A stretch of DNA of 64,000 nucleotides from Glandiceps talaboti (GCF_964340395.1 NC_135552.1:5889994-5953993), one strand, 5' to 3'; shown: positions 33,770-46,613, counted from the stretch's first letter. Made by a program: numbers and translations. Notes: generated from the letters alone by a model not told the origin.

Positions 33770-34400
33770 AAAACATATACAAATACATTAGCGTATACAG
33801 ACACCTTTAACGGGGTCAAATTGCAACTACATCAGATAGGAAATAGTATAAGATTTGCATCTAGCTACTCTACCCGTAGTAGATAGTGAGTAAAACACGG
33901 AAGTTTGTCACACGAATGTATTAGCGTATTGCAGACACCTTTTACGGGGAGTGTAAACATGGGGTCAAATTTGCAACTACATCAGAGAGGACACAGTATA
34001 AGATTTGCATCTACTTTACCCGTAGTATGTAGATAGTGAGTAAAACACGGAAGTTTGTCACACGAATGTATTAGCGTATACAGACACCTTTTACGAGGGA
34101 GTGTAAACATGGGGTCAAATTTGCAACTACATCAGATAGGAAATAGTATAAGATTTGCATCTTCTTTACCAATGGTAGATAGTGATTAAAACACGGAATT
34201 TTGTCACACAAATGTATTAGCGTATACAGACAACTTTTACGGGGAGTGTAAACATGAGGTCAAACTTACTAATATTTTTGCATGGAAACACCAACAGATT
34301 TTTTACCTCCTTTGTCCATGGTGAGCTAGTATAGTAAACATGGACGTTTATCATGCACATACATTAGCGTTTACGACAATAGTTTGACCAGTGTGTAAAT
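33770..34400. repeat. Tandem array, about four ~148 bp units
   Basis: TAAAACACGG occurs at 33891, 34041 and 34187, with a weaker match at 34335. Units share TTTGTCACACGAATGTATTA, GCGTATACAGACACC, ACGGGGAGTGTAAACATG, and TAGTATAAGATTTGCATCT. The last unit is diverged. Confidence 0.85.
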
Positions 34401-35191
34401 CTGTGATAATAAAATAATGTATTCTCTCTGGGTAAAGGTGGAAATATTACTTGTGAATTATGACCACTTAATATGACACGAGATAAAAGTAAAGACTGTG
34501 ACTGGCTGTAATAGATGCATATAAACCATACTCTACCCCATTGAAAGAGGTCGTGAAAGGATTGACTAACGTACTCCATACAAACATCACAGTTTACCAT
34601 TATCTATCCGTAGATATAAAGGCATGGTAAAGGTGGCACTGTCTCATGTTTACCAGCCGTGTTAAACAGTGTAAAAAGTGGCAAGTTTACCACCTGGTGT
34701 ATGTGAGCAAACAAAGTTAAATGTGGTACTTTGACACTCATATTCTACCCCTGATAAAGACAGGAGACAGTAGTAACTATTTCATGTGGACAAATATACC
34801 CCCTGAAATTTAACCCACCTTTACCCACCCCTAATAAAGGAGGTTAAACATGCCTTTTCGTATAGTGGTAGATGTTTACACTCGATGACTAATGTGTCAA
34901 TTGGGCAAATAATAACCAAATCTGCTAGGGGAGCACCCTTAGGACTCCCTCATCGCCAGAGGTCACCCATGCATTCAATTAACAAACAGATTCACCAACC
35001 CTTTTACTGTCATAATGGTATTAAACTTGTCTTAAACATTGTCACCCTATTCTCATTTTAGATGATAATGTCTTTTGAAGATGTGAAATTTTTGAATGAT
35101 ACTACCATTAGATGTGCTCACCTGTACTATAATAATGTCATTTAAATTTTTCAGCACATATTTCAACCCTATGTATGAATATAAACTCTCG

Positions 35192-35420
35192 CAGCCCTCG
35201 GAGCTTCGCACTACTAAAATTAATGCTAAACGAATTATTTTGTATGTACCTATCTACATATAACCGTACTCGAACATCCTTATACTGTGCGCCCTCATCG
35301 ACTACATAGAGATAACCATTCGTTGACGTGTGCCTCGACTGCAACGCTCCGTGTTTTCGCGAAGTCTTTGGGTGTAATTCCTTTAGCTTTAATTTTAGTA
35401 ATGCGAAGGTCCGCGGGCTG
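35192..35420. mobile_element. Palindrome-ended module (MITE-like), copy 1
   Basis: Starts CAGCCCTCGGAGCTTCGCA and ends with its inverted counterpart TGCGAAGGTCCGCGGGCTG; the inner AAAATTAATGC / GCTTTAATTTTAGTAATG pairing extends the terminal repeat to about 35 bp. The second copy is at 48273-48481. Both copies are embedded at the same point in family C. Confidence 0.8.
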
Positions 35421-35561
35421 TTAGAGAGTCTAGTATAAACACAGACAAGTAACACACAGATTGGAAACCTTTGACCCTTATCAATGACGCTGTGTTGTTT
35501 AAAGCTACTAAAGTCCCTCTTCGGGGTAATGTTGAAAGAGCAAGAGACCCTTATAGCGTAG

Positions 35562-35867
35562 ACTTGCTGCTAGACGTTCAGGCTTTCTTTCGATACTATA
35601 AGCGAACGAAGTTCGCAGTGAGGGCTTGCCCGAACAGTCTAGCTAATGTCATTTTCAGACCGGACATTCCATTGAGATTAGTGGGTTGGGCCATGTATGC
35701 ATATATATACTTTAATATATTCAATCTCTGCATGCAGGTGTTGACAAACACATTTATGTCATTACTATGTCTTATCAGTTTATGGTAATTGTGTTGATGA
35801 GTGTGTAGACGTTGTCATTGGTGGTTATTTTTACAAGCCCCTCCTTAAGATGAATATGCATGAAAAA
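35562..35867 (-). repeat. Dispersed repeat family A, copy 2 (inverted relative to 14.1 kb)
   Basis: Inverted match to 14117-14449 as listed there; joins the end of family C without a gap. Confidence 0.8.
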
Positions 35868-35947
35868 ATAGCTATTGTCCTCTGTTTGTGCTTGTCGCTA
35901 ATACGGTTCTCTGCTGATTGGCAGTTATTTATATCCTGATGACATTC

Positions 35948-36028
35948 GCTAGACCTCGGATGTTCCATCCTCGTTAGCGTTGTTCGGCTGTGTGTCGTAT
36001 TTTATCGGAAGAACATCCGAGGACTAGC
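35948..36028. mobile_element. Hairpin repeat family B, copy 2 (81 bp)
   Basis: Begins GCTAGACCTCGGATGTTC and ends GAACATCCGAGGACTAGC, one mismatch from a perfect inverted pair, around a ~45 bp centre containing TGTGTCGTATTTTATCGG. Confidence 0.85.
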
Positions 36029-36075
36029 TGATAGACTAATAGACTACTTGTAGCGTACCCGTGGCAAGGAATGAC

Positions 36076-38325
36076 CTGATAATCCCCCAATTAACACCTT
36101 GGAATAATACCTGTTTCTAATCTGTGTGTTACTTGTCTGTGGCATGAAGAATAGCTTCTGATACTTGATGGTGCTGTCTTGGACCCCCTCGGGAGAAGTG
36201 AACATATCCCCATCTCAAGCTCTTCCTCCTATCTTTTTACTGTCAAGATGCTATTAAACTTTTTAAAAATAGAATTTCAAACCTATGTAGTTGCTAATTA
36301 CCTGTTCGTACTGTCTGGTAAAGTTTTGAAAGTACTGCGAAAGTGGTCTGAATAGTCTAACCATTGGCTAGAAGTGTCAAAATACCTTCAGAGCTAGGAC
36401 CCCGCCCCCGCCCCTGCCCCTCCATGAGGTGTATAAACCCCATATCAAGCTTTTCATGTTACCTTTTACTGTCAGTTAAGTTAATTGCGAGCTATTGAAC
36501 TTCTTTTTGACATATTACATATTTACACTGTGTAGTCAACAATTATATATGATAGTACTATCCCTGGATCCTATAATGTATTTACGGGATAGTCAAGCAG
36601 TCCAAGCTGTGTCAAGATCAAAAATACCTGTCATATGAATACTAGTATCCAGTCATTATAGAGATCTGTAAACAAATATTAAATTATGAAAACAGATAAA
36701 GAAATGGAGAGTGCAGTAACCGTGTACAATGTGCTTTCACCTCAGAAAAGAAAAGTGTTATTAACGCATGGACTAGCCTCGCTGCCAGACTCGTGACTAT
36801 CGTCCCATATCTTTATATGTATCTTCAAGAAGAACACTGGAATAATTAGTTTAGGCGTACAAAAGAAAATTATGTGGTTCCGATCACATTCAATTTAAAA
36901 GTGAAATTTTAACTTTGATTTAAGATCTGTAAGAATTTTAATTTTTTTTTTATCGGAAATTCAATTTTCCAGTCACAGTTTGTCTGTCATTAAGCATTGT
37001 CTTCCAAAATGCACAGTCGATACTTTTGTCAATATATATATTGATTATAAAATAAACAAGAATTGATTGCGTTGTAGAGTTTCAGAAAATCATACGATTG
37101 GATTTAATATTTTCATATCCATAAGTTTCGCATATCGTTTGTTTTTATCAATTTGAAAATTACAAGAAAGAAAATAGTCATTGATACGAGTCATCGATTG
37201 TAGATAACTGATTCAAAATCTGTAAGAATTTGTTTTGGGTCGATTTCTTCTTTATTGTTTTACATTTTTGTCTATTTTGGATAATTTTCCAAAGTTTTTG
37301 CCGCTACTTGATGCAGTGTATGTTGGATGAATGTGAATAAGTCAATATGTTCAGAATTAGTATTAGTGTGACAAAAGCTATATGTGACAAAGTTGATGAA
37401 AGTTGGAAGCAGAATCTTATTGGATTTGGAGCAGATGGTGCGTGAGTCAATCTCGGTCGACACTAGTCCTGCTTGCAGACGGTGCACGGGTCTAGATTAC
37501 TGCCATGACCCTCAACACCGACCTGCGAAAAACTATGTACTCGGCCTATTTCGAGAGCGGAAGCAAATTACCAATTACTGAAGAATCATATACCCACCGA
37601 TCAAATATTAATTAGCAATCGATTGAATAAGTACTCATTTTACATCTCTTTGACGATAGTAGTCGCTCGTAAGATCCAAAAAAGTGTCCAAATTGGAACT
37701 TTTCCAGTGGCGGTTGTAATTTCAAATGTCTCACCTTACAAACACAGACATATTTGATTGGGATGTCCACTGCGTCATCGCGCGTAAGGTGGAACCCTGA
37801 AATTATGGTTGAACTTGTGATTTCGTGATTTTGGTCCTCCGAACTGTAGCCACGGCGAGGTACTAATAGTCGATTTATTGCTACTATTTAACCACAGGGT
37901 GCGTTAATTCTTTAGTTACCAACATTTCTGGTTAGCCCACAGGGTTCACGGCTGGCTCTTCGCAGGACGGACAAGGAAGGGACGACTTACTCCATATGCA
38001 AGCAAGACTAGATCGAAACAGGAATGTACACTTTACACAGGGATGAAGTCATGAAGTATGTAAACTTTCTGATGCGTAATAGCAATGTTGTTAGGGAGAA
38101 TTGAATTTCATTCATTATTTGCCAAGGACACGGGTGTACACGATATCTTGGGGATCAGGTAAGCCGAGTGAAGTCTAGGATGGCAAGCTTTCCTGTGCTG
38201 AGAATAGGAAGCGGGCATTTGAACAACATTTTTGACAACTACCTTTTACTGAGATTTCTGGCATAAATCATGAAATTGCAAGACTGCCCTTATGGAAGGT
38301 ATTCAGTTTAATTTGGTTATCCCTA
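36076..38325. other. Non-coding DNA
   Basis: No gene supported. A 36.4 kb segment is C-rich. Open frames near 37.3-37.6 kb on both strands show no motif. Confidence 0.5.
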
Positions 38326-38329
38326 ATTT

Positions 38330-38660
38330 GCTGGGATCACCATGTCATGAGGAATTCCCAATCTACACACCTATAAGAACGGTCCCATCAAATTTCAGAC
38401 TAATCAGCCCTGTAGTTTCATTTTTTTGACCAAAGATCACATTTCTAGGCCAAAATCACACACCAGTGGTAACATAATTTTGATTTGAACTAATGCCCAA
38501 ATATACACCCAAGGTAATAATATACCCACCAAATATCATGGCAATCTGTCCAGCGGGTTTTGACTTTAAGCTACATGTATACACACACAACCAGACAGCC
38601 AGACACTTTACGAAGCGTATAGCATTACTGAACACTCAGTTTAGTTGTGCTAAAAATGAT
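38330..38660. repeat. Probable dispersed repeat with ACCAAATATC / TAGCATTACTGA end
   Basis: The phrases TTGCTGGGATCACCATGTCA, CCACCAAATATCATGGCAAT and CTGTCCAGCGGGTTTTGACT, followed by CACACAACCAGACAGCCAG, TATAGCATTACTGAAC and TCAGTTTAGTTGTGC, are in the style of an abundant interspersed repeat of invertebrate genomes. Recognised from style only. Confidence 0.4.
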
Positions 38661-39559
38661 ATAATTGTATAAACTGGCATCCAAGAAAGTTAGAAATTAT
38701 CCATGCTACTGGTATAATTTCTTCTGTTTCGCCTTTTGCAGATGTACGTACTTCCCAATGTTTCTCACACCATATTATGCAGTTCTAAATAAGTGAGCCA
38801 TGATGCTGAAGGCCTTGTTTATATTAATTAAGAAATCATGTACCCATTAATCATATGAAATTTGAAGCTTGCATTCTTACCATATTGTCTTATCTTATTG
38901 CCAAAATTGTTAATTACGTAAATGACTTAAAATAAATAAAGTTAAAAAATCTATATTTTTCAGTTCTATTCTCTGTCCTTTCTGTCCTGTCAGTCTCTCT
39001 ACAACTTCTTTTCTCTTCTCTTCCCTTTATTGAATTCCTTGTTACATGTCTCTTTCCTTCATTGTAGCAAACTTGACAAGTCCGTAGAACAACTTTGTAA
39101 GAAGATGAATACTCATCATCCTAATGGATGTCTATCTATAGCCATGAACTATTGTATGATTTTATCAGGAGTACTAATACATTCGTCCTATTAAACAAAG
39201 TGGCATTGACATCGCTAGTAATTTTTTCAAGTTATGAAATTTGAACTTTAGTATATAACTTTTTAAAACACTTGCCTGATTGTCATCAGTGTGCTAGAGG
39301 AATTATCATTTTATGTCATTAATTGAAAGTCATTACTTCTAAGTTCTATGAAAGAATTTTCTTCACTGTGAACTTGTCAAAATAATCTACCAGACATGTA
39401 GACATTTCTAGAACTCAGTACTCCTTTGGGATTTACTGTATACAAGTAATAATGTAAACACGCCATGCATGTGTACAAAATTAAGCCTGTCTTGGTTGAC
39501 CTTGCAGTACAGTATACATTACGCGTCTTCTGTAACTTGTAAGTGTTGTCGTCAGAAAT

Positions 39560-39800
39560 AAAGAAGTGTTGTTTTTTCTGATGTCGGAGCTGCAAATTAG
39601 GGTCGGTTGGGAGATAAGAAACAGAAAAACAAATAGGGCAGCCCTTACAGACCCAGTTAAGTTTGCCAACAACCTCAACAAGTTCTATGCACATTTTGAT
39701 GTAACGGACTTTAACAGCGATCGTGGACAAGACAACTCTGAGCGTCATACGCCGTCACCGATTGAGGTTAATGAACCTGAGTTAATGCTCTTTTTGCTCT
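39560..39800 (+). mobile_element. LINE fragment (pre-RT linker, CR1/Rex/L2-like)
   Basis: The frame reads KFANNLNKFYAHFDVTDFNS, a phrase typical of the linker before the reverse transcriptase in CR1/L2/Rex-type LINEs. Shorter copies of the same text follow at about 40290-40400 and 41170-41260. A leading block (TTTTCTGATGTCGGAGCTGC...AGATAAGAAACAG) recurs inverted near 47.68-47.76 kb. All pieces are too degraded to function. Confidence 0.6.
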
Positions 39801-39946
39801 GTGGCATAGGACCTGGTGTCAATCGTGTTAAGAACGCCTGGTATGTTACTTGATGGGATCTGTTGCCGGTCAAATTGATTCATTACAGTTTGATGGATGA
39901 CCTTGACAACATGGCAGCTTTAGTTAAACACACGACAACCCGAGGA

Positions 39947-42900
39947 ATGAGATTTGTACATCGGTTTTCTAAGTCAACCTTTCGTTATTTTACTCCCCAA
40001 TTCCAAAAACCTATTCTCATTGATCAGTTGAGATCATCTGCATCTGCCAGGTAAGGAATATCCATCGCTGTTTCCGATAAATGTTTAGTAAATCAGAAAT
40101 TAACGAAGGGTTTCAAAATATGGTTACACGAAAAGAGATCTGTATTTCTGCAACATAAATAAAACTGATGAACATAGAATTTCACAGTAAAGCTGAAAAA
40201 TGTAGGAGAGAAACTAAGTAACGAAACTGTCAGGGATGCTTGTCAAGGTTTGAATAGTATTATGGAATGGAAGGAAACGACAGTGTACAATTACAGATGA
40301 CCCAGTTAAGTTTGCCAAAAACCTCAACGAGTTCTATGCACATTTTGATGTAACGGACTTTAACAGAGATCGTTGACCAGACAACTCTGAGTACTTTACA
40401 TGCCAAAATACAAACAAAAATACATATATTGTAAGAACATTGTTTTATAAAACGATGCATTTTATTGAGTGTGCCATCTCACCTTATCACTCATACTGTC
40501 CGTTAATGTTGTTGTTAAAATATAATGGTGATTGTAGCAGTGATGATGATGATGATACCAGTGTGTCAGATAGTACCAGTGAGTCAGACTAGAGTGACAC
40601 TGATAACGGCTATACTGAAGGTGAAGGTGGTGATGACAATGACAATGATATCAGGGAACTTTTACAAGTGACATGATCAGGCAAGGTATGCACAACATGG
40701 AAAGCACGTTTTAGATACTAACTAACTAGATTGTGTAAGATTATAAAAGAAAGGTAACTAGCCAGTCTTTTACTGTTTGTCACTTTATATGTACAAATAT
40801 TGCTTTCTAATACAGAGTTTAATTTGTGTGTATACATATAATGGAAATATTGATTAAAGTTCAGTATATGCAGTTGTCATGGGGATGGTCATGGTTTACA
40901 AAATGGGACAAAGGGGAGGGTCACTTTTTACAAATGGTGAATGGGGGAGGGCCATGCTCTACTTAACAGATAATGTGCGATTTACTCCGTCCCCCCCATG
41001 TAAATATTGAAGGCTCCCTTAGTGCTCTTTTTGCACTGTGGCACTGGTGTCATTCGTTGCAGTGTTAAGAACGCCTGGTATATGTTACCACTTGATCGGC
41101 TTGATTACAGTTTGCCTACAGATCAGGCAGGGGTGTTGACTAAGGAAAAGTAAACAATGATGAGTGTGCAATTACAGATGACCCAGTTAAGTTTGCAAAC
41201 GATCTCAACAACTTCTATGCACGTTTTGATGTAACGGACACGAACTCCGTGAGTGTCTGAAGCCGTCATTGATTGAGGATAATAAACATGATGTAACCAA
41301 GTGTTTTCTTCGACTTAACACAATTTGAAGCTCCTGACCCGGATGGAGTGGGGAGGGGGGGGGGGAGTTACTGGAACTATATGCTCAATAATTCTCTCCA
41401 ATATTCACACAACTATTTCAATTTGTTTAATTTTCACTACGCTGCAACTGGTGTCAATCGCTGCAAAATGTTTAGGGACCGGTCAGTTTCTTCCGCCTGG
41501 GGGGGGGGGACCGGTCGGGGGGTGAGGTCACCCTCTTTTTGAAATTGGCAGTAGGGGGTCATGCTGTTTTGAAAATTATGGATAGGGAGGGGGGTCATCG
41601 TGTTTTGGATTGTGATGAAAGAAAAAAAATCCCTTTCTACAATGGCATATATATATCCTTGTCTGAAATGTGGTACATCATATGTAAATATTTTTTCTTG
41701 TCCCTGTTTCTTGCATCAATGCTTTAATAATATTTCACGTAAGAGTTCAAACATAACTAGACATATACATGCACATGAATTTCTTAGCTACAACACTAGT
41801 TACAGAACATGTCATGTAACTGATTTTTGGGCAAAACTGAACTTAAAGCTTTCGTAATGGTAATCTTCATAGATGGTTTATAAAAGAAGTTAATCTGAAT
41901 TGTTCCACACTTCAGTATGAACTTGTCAGAAGGGATTAATGCACTTTCTATTTCGGACACTATATGTTATCGACAGTACAAATCACCACATTCCAGTTTC
42001 TATTATACACTAGCCTAAGGTATGACCACCTATGTTCTCTAACATACCAGTGACGTTACTATACCACAGACTCTACACGAGTAGGGTCTATGCCTATACA
42101 TGCAATATTAATACCCCTATACCAATGTTACGGGCCTATTTTTATGTGACATGTGAAACTCATTTAAAACTTACATTTACGTTAGCTTTTCAAAGCTTGG
42201 AAATATTACCTCAAAGGCTATGAATAATCTACAAATTGCCTTAATAAAAACAAAACAACTCCAGATCTGCCAGGGAGAAAACCCCAAGAACTCCCTCACC
42301 CCCAGAGGTCACTCATGCATCCAACCTACAATGAGATGTACCAACCTTTTTATTGTCATAATGGTATTAAAGTTTTTTTTTAATATTTCCACGCTATGCT
42401 AATTTGAGATGATATTGTCTCTTAAAGATGTAAAATGTTTCTCTTTTATTACCTCAACAATTTCAATGTTAAATCAAAAAAAAACTTTTTTAAATTTCAC
42501 CCTATAGCTAGATATGCTATCTTACTCTCAACTTTTCACTTACTGTTGATAAGCACTTTGCAAAGTCTGTAATTTTAACCCGAGTCATTGCGTTTATTTC
42601 CTTTTATTATGTTGTTATTGTTTTTATTATTATTGATTATTGTTATTTGATCACTGTCGAAATTGACTAGAAAACATTTTCCAGGTTTAAACTGTGGACA
42701 ATAAAGCTATTTCTAATCTTTCTAACCTATTCTTTATTAAACCAAGACATTAAGATATTAAACTAATTAAGAGGTTCTACTTATATGTCTGCAGTGGTTA
42801 GAATAACTACGTTATACTAAGACGAGCATAATTGTTTTCTTGATATTTTATCTTTCAGCACAGAAATCAAATTTCGACCTGCTACCAAAGATGATATGAC

Positions 42901-44797
42901 GAGCATCAGTGATTTAACGAAAGCAGTTGGTAGGTACTACACAGAAAGCCTGGTCGATACAATGCGTAAGTGTTCTCGAAATGGTATCTTTGTTGCTGAA
43001 AAAGCTAATGAAATCATTGGTAAGTTGAAAGTTGATACATGGATGATGATACATCGGTATTGATTTTGGATTTTAAACCGATAAATCAACTGTACTATAA
43101 ATATTGTATGTGACAACAAATATGAAACGACATAACCCTGTTTGTAATATATTACATGATAATTAGCTAAGCCTTTTGAATAAAATAAGAATGTGCTAAA
43201 ACGTGTGGGAGTACCTGCAGACGGTTTTTTAAACATAATTTGTAAACAGAGTTAAGTACTCGTAACCACATAGAAACACAGGTAAACTAACTCTTCATGT
43301 ATACCTGGTGAAGTTTGAAATGACAAGTGTATGCACAGTCTGGACATGGCGCTGTGATTTCTTGTGTCTACACTGTTTATTAACAAGAAGGCGTGCAATG
43401 ACAAATCGTTTCATTTAAATATTTCCAACTATTTGCATCACAAAAACTGTTTTGATCTATGTTGTTTCAAACCTTTCGAAATTAAATTGTTATTATTACA
43501 ACAGTCAAAATACACACCCATTCCCAATCTATGTGACCACTTTAAAACACTCTGAAAATGTGTGCTAGTGGTCTAATAAATATAAATAGAATCCTTATTT
43601 CTGGAGTGCAACTGACTACTTGTAGTCAACAAAGAGGAAACATTCGCGAGGTGATCATCGAGTTCAAACATATATAGGATATATCAATGGTATTAATCTC
43701 CTTGAAATTTAATTACACTTACAGTCCTCCCGAAATAAAATATGTTACTAAACAAATGTTCAATATCTCCTGGCCATGCACGATATGGACAGCACTGTTT
43801 CAAACTAGTGTCACCAAGAGAGAATGGTAGTTTTTTATGTTGTTAGTACTTATCTTCTGGACGAGGAGGTAGTATCAGTAGATAGATTTGTAAAGCTTAC
43901 TTTTCATATATGGCATACATAATTGTATATTACATGTTTTAAATAATGTTGACATTCGACGTGACGAAGGTTAAGATAGCAAATTGTCATGATCAAGGCT
44001 ACTAAGGCACATGCTTTAGAATACTTCTTGTATTATATTTCTTGAATCATTTGATTATTTACATAGGTACTTTACTTGTAAACAACATAACAGAGAATCT
44101 AACCCATACTGGATTATCAATCACCAAAGAGGGACATGAAAAGAAGGGGCTACAAGAGATGATGTTTAAGAAGTATATACCGTTCGACGGCGTGAGAAAT
44201 ATATCCTGCATTGCTGGCAGTAGAGCGCAATCAAGACGATACTCTAACAAATATGGTTACATACATATCGATTCCGAGATTCAAGTAATGGAAGGAAATG
44301 TTGACCACTCAAATATGAAGAGAAGGAACACGGTGGAACAGTTTGATGTCTTACCAATAAATGCAGTTCAGTTTAACAGCCTTGTCAAATATGATGAACA
44401 AGTTTGCAGTTTCGCTAGACCGCATTTTCTCAAATATTGGTGTTTGGCTGACGATGTTTACACCTTCATTGCTGTAAAACGTAATGAAAAGGGAAGTCCC
44501 ATAATATTAGGATATATCGTAGTCTGGTCAATGTATAAAGAATTTAATATTGTGCCTTTATACGCCGATTCTGCCATTGTTGCCAAGTCTTTGTTAGACC
44601 ACGTGCTTAAAACGCTACCAGACGGCGCAAAATATTCTTTGGGTATTCCCTCTCCTAATGCAGCAGCACTATTGATGGGTAAACATTACAACTTGATGGA
44701 GAAACATACCTACGTTCGCCAGTACACTAAACAGATAATACCATTGCAGATAGGAAAGGTGTTCTCTGCTTGCAATGGTACTATAGTGCCTATATAA
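39947..44797 (+). CDS. GNAT-family acyltransferase with YitH/HolE-type C-terminal domain (three exons)
   Basis: Exons 39947-40050, 42859-43019 and 44067-44797 join in phase (AG|C, G|GT; donors GTAAGG and GTAAGT, acceptors CTTTCAG and TTTACATAG) to give 331 residues. Residues 1-30 (MRFVHRFSKSTFRYFTPQFQ...) are basic, Ser/Phe-rich and free of acids, like a mitochondrial presequence. From about residue 36, EIKFRPATKDDMTSISDLTK begins a GNAT fold; its acetyl-CoA loop (around GHEKKGLQ, residue 111) is poorer than the usual Q/R-x-x-G-x-G. Residues from about 196 (YDEQVCSFARPHFLKYW...), with LGYIVVW, VPLYADS (about 252) and FSACNGT near the end, form the second acyltransferase-like domain known from HolE (holothin acylation) and YitH. 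It presumably transfers an acyl group from CoA to a small amine; substrate unknown. I chose the ATG at 39947 because it gives the presequence; an in-frame ATG lies upstream. The 2.8 kb first intron holds LINE debris. Confidence 0.85.
40390..41020 (+). mobile_element. Dispersed repeat D, copy 1 (with remnant C-terminal coding end)
   Basis: Direct match to 50140-50995: TTGTTGTTAAAATATRATG, AGAGTGACACTGATAACGGC, GGTATGCACAACATGGAAA, CACGTTTTAGATACTAACTA, TCACTTTATATGTACAAATA, and CATGGTTTACAAAATGGGAC. Read in frame it encodes an acidic stretch then (T)GKVCTTWKARF-like residues before a stop, more intact in the second copy. It lies in the first intron of the acyltransferase gene. Confidence 0.8.
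41170..41345 (+). mobile_element. LINE fragment with degenerate RT entry motif
   Basis: After another copy of the KFAN.LNNFYARFDVTD text, the sequence reads DVTKCFLRLNT and, with a frame break, EAPDPDGV, corresponding to the 'K-A-P-G-P-D-G-I' entry of the reverse transcriptase domain. A G-run follows at 41353. Confidence 0.65.
42258..42450 (+). repeat. Dispersed repeat family C, copy 3 (partial)
   Basis: Matches 34925-35100 in the same orientation: CAGAGGTCACTCATGCATYC, TACCAACCTTTTTATTGTCA, TAATGGTATTAAA, GATGATATTGTCTCTTAAAG. Lies in the first intron of the acyltransferase gene. Confidence 0.8.
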
Positions 44798-45028
44798 GTA
44801 TTATTGTTTCCAAATTGTAACAACTGTGAATGCACTCGTGACAACTTGAGTTTATACTCCATTTTGTATTTCCATTTAATGTTAATTGTCCTTCATATTG
44901 AATTCTAAATGAGTTCAGAATTTACACTTTAGGGAGGCATGCCATTATACAAACTAGAAAGCATAAGAAAAACGTGTGTATGTCATTCTACACAGTGTCT
45001 ACGCTTTCCAACTGAACTTTATGTTCAA

Positions 45029-45034
45029 AATAAA
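45029..45034 (+). promoter_or_regulatory. Candidate poly(A) signal for the acyltransferase gene
   Basis: AATAAA 232 bases after the stop codon, on the coding strand; another (AATAAA) follows near 45218. Confidence 0.5.
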
Positions 45035-45865
45035 TACTAGTTTATATTTGCATGTGGATTCAGTCGTTTTGTGAACAGTCCTATTTTGATAATCCATTTA
45101 TAGGAGGTGAGGAAATACGTACTATAGCTATATGGCATGAGGCTCAGCTATGGCATGAGGCGCAGCAACATTCTGCAAAAGCTTTTGAATATAATGAATT
45201 ATGTTTCTTAAATGTCAATAAAAGATAATAGCGAAATAATTAAAAGTATCCCTCTTTGTGTTATGGATACATGTTAATATTAAAGAAAGTTTGCACTTCT
45301 TGGATAAGCTAGGAGTTCCGTGCTCGAAGCCATCTTTATCGCGAACGTTGAACTTCCTTGTAACATTCACATACCTAGAACAGGGTTACAGATTTCGTTT
45401 ATTTGTTTCTTCGTTTTTAAATATTGACTTGGAAAGAGGGACTGTGTTTGAACAATACAACAGGAATTCTCCTATTGGAAGAAAAAAAAAAAAAAAAAAC
45501 ACTCAAATGCTACAATTTTATGACCAGGATTCAGTGTGTCTCGAACACCTCAATTCTGATCATAAGATTTTAGCATTTGGGGGTTTTCTGTAACAATAGT
45601 ACTTACGTGTTACGAAGAAACTGTACTATCCAAGGTCCCAATCGCGTATCGTCGGTGAATTCGGTTGATAACATTTGCAGATGAATGATGCTGTGAAAGG
45701 GTCTGTCGTAAACTATATCGGCACATTCGCCGAGCGCTATGACACGAAAATCGGAAGTATTCAATGCACTGCTCAAGATTTGAATGAGCTACATTCCTCT
45801 AACGTAGCTAAGAGTGCGTTACCTGACAAGTATCTCCCCCGGGTACTTTACAATATACTGCTGTA

Positions 45866-45867
<2 letters not shown>

Positions 45868-45957
<90 letters not shown>

Positions 45958-45960
45958 TTA
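45868..45960. repeat. (ATT)n microsatellite
   Basis: About 30 ATT units with one phase slip (ATTATTTATTATT). Confidence 0.97.
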
Positions 45961-46179
45961 TTTCTTGTAAGAAAACGCGCTATACGTGCGTCTCAGCACC
46001 TTGTATAGACTGAAGTTAAACAATTGTAAATGTAAAGAAAATAACAGCACACACACAGATGCACTAAGCATAAAACTGTCCCACTAAAATATTTCACATT
46101 GTCATTGTATAAAATCTAACAAGTTAAAATCAATCGCTTCCAATAAAACCGACCATTTAAATTAAATCACTTGAAATGT

Positions 46180-46445
46180 TGTCTAAAAACATGTGTCTTT
46201 AAACTGCGGTACGCACACTGAAAAAGCCCTCTGGCCATAAAATTTATTAAAATTACCACGGGGTTGGACTAAGTGTAGCTTGTCAGCAGAACGAATATTT
46301 CGTGTTGGAACATAAATGCTAATTAATTGACAGGTATAATGGTGCTACGTGATTGATTATCTTGAGTATAGGTTTTGAATTAATCTTGGCCTCAACTGGG
46401 AGCCAATGCAAGTCAATGAGTACAGGAGTATGGTCGAATTTACGT
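46180..46445 (-). mobile_element. LINE fragment: reverse transcriptase C-terminus (L2/CR1/Rex-like)
   Basis: The minus strand reads KFDHTPVLIDLHWLPVEAKI then NSKPILKIINHVAPLYLS, the well-known 'HWLPV..RI.FK' and 'AP.YL' block after the RT domain. It then continues through stop codons to a remnant of the 'G.RAFS..AP' end (GFFSVCVPQFK). Several in-frame stops show it is dead. Confidence 0.8.
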
Positions 46446-46613
46446 GGAATACTGACATGACGGGATGCAGCATTCAGGCTGGTATGGGCTCTCAACTTAA
46501 AATACTCCTATTGTTTCTGTTCAATTGGTCTCACCAGTATATCATGAACCTGAAGGTTAGAAATAAAGAGATTATGAAGAGAGCTTCTTTGCAATATCTA
46601 TGTATGGCAAAAG

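Larger units (their letters stand above)
34860..36075 (-). repeat. Dispersed repeat family C, copy 1 (composite, ~1.2 kb)
   Basis: 34860-35560 matches 48110-48840 in opposite orientation over about 700 bp: landmarks AGGTCACYCATG, GTCATAATGGTATTAAAC, AAGATGTGAAATTT, TTGGAAACCTTTGACCCTTATC, AAGAGACCCTTATAGCG. The right part (35562-35867) is family A, and 35948-36028 is hairpin B. GTAGCGTACCCG at 36050 also matches the inverted GGTACGCTACA at 48115. The block is therefore a mosaic of several repeats or one long element seen in pieces elsewhere. Confidence 0.85.

Noticed and set aside
35138-35455. 105-residue frame with a counterpart at 48238-48453
   Set aside because: Both are translations of the palindrome-ended module in family C, in different relative orientation; no protein motif.
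45258-45593. 111-residue frame downstream of the acyltransferase gene
   Set aside because: Runs through an A-tract, has no family resemblance, and starts after the candidate poly(A) signals.
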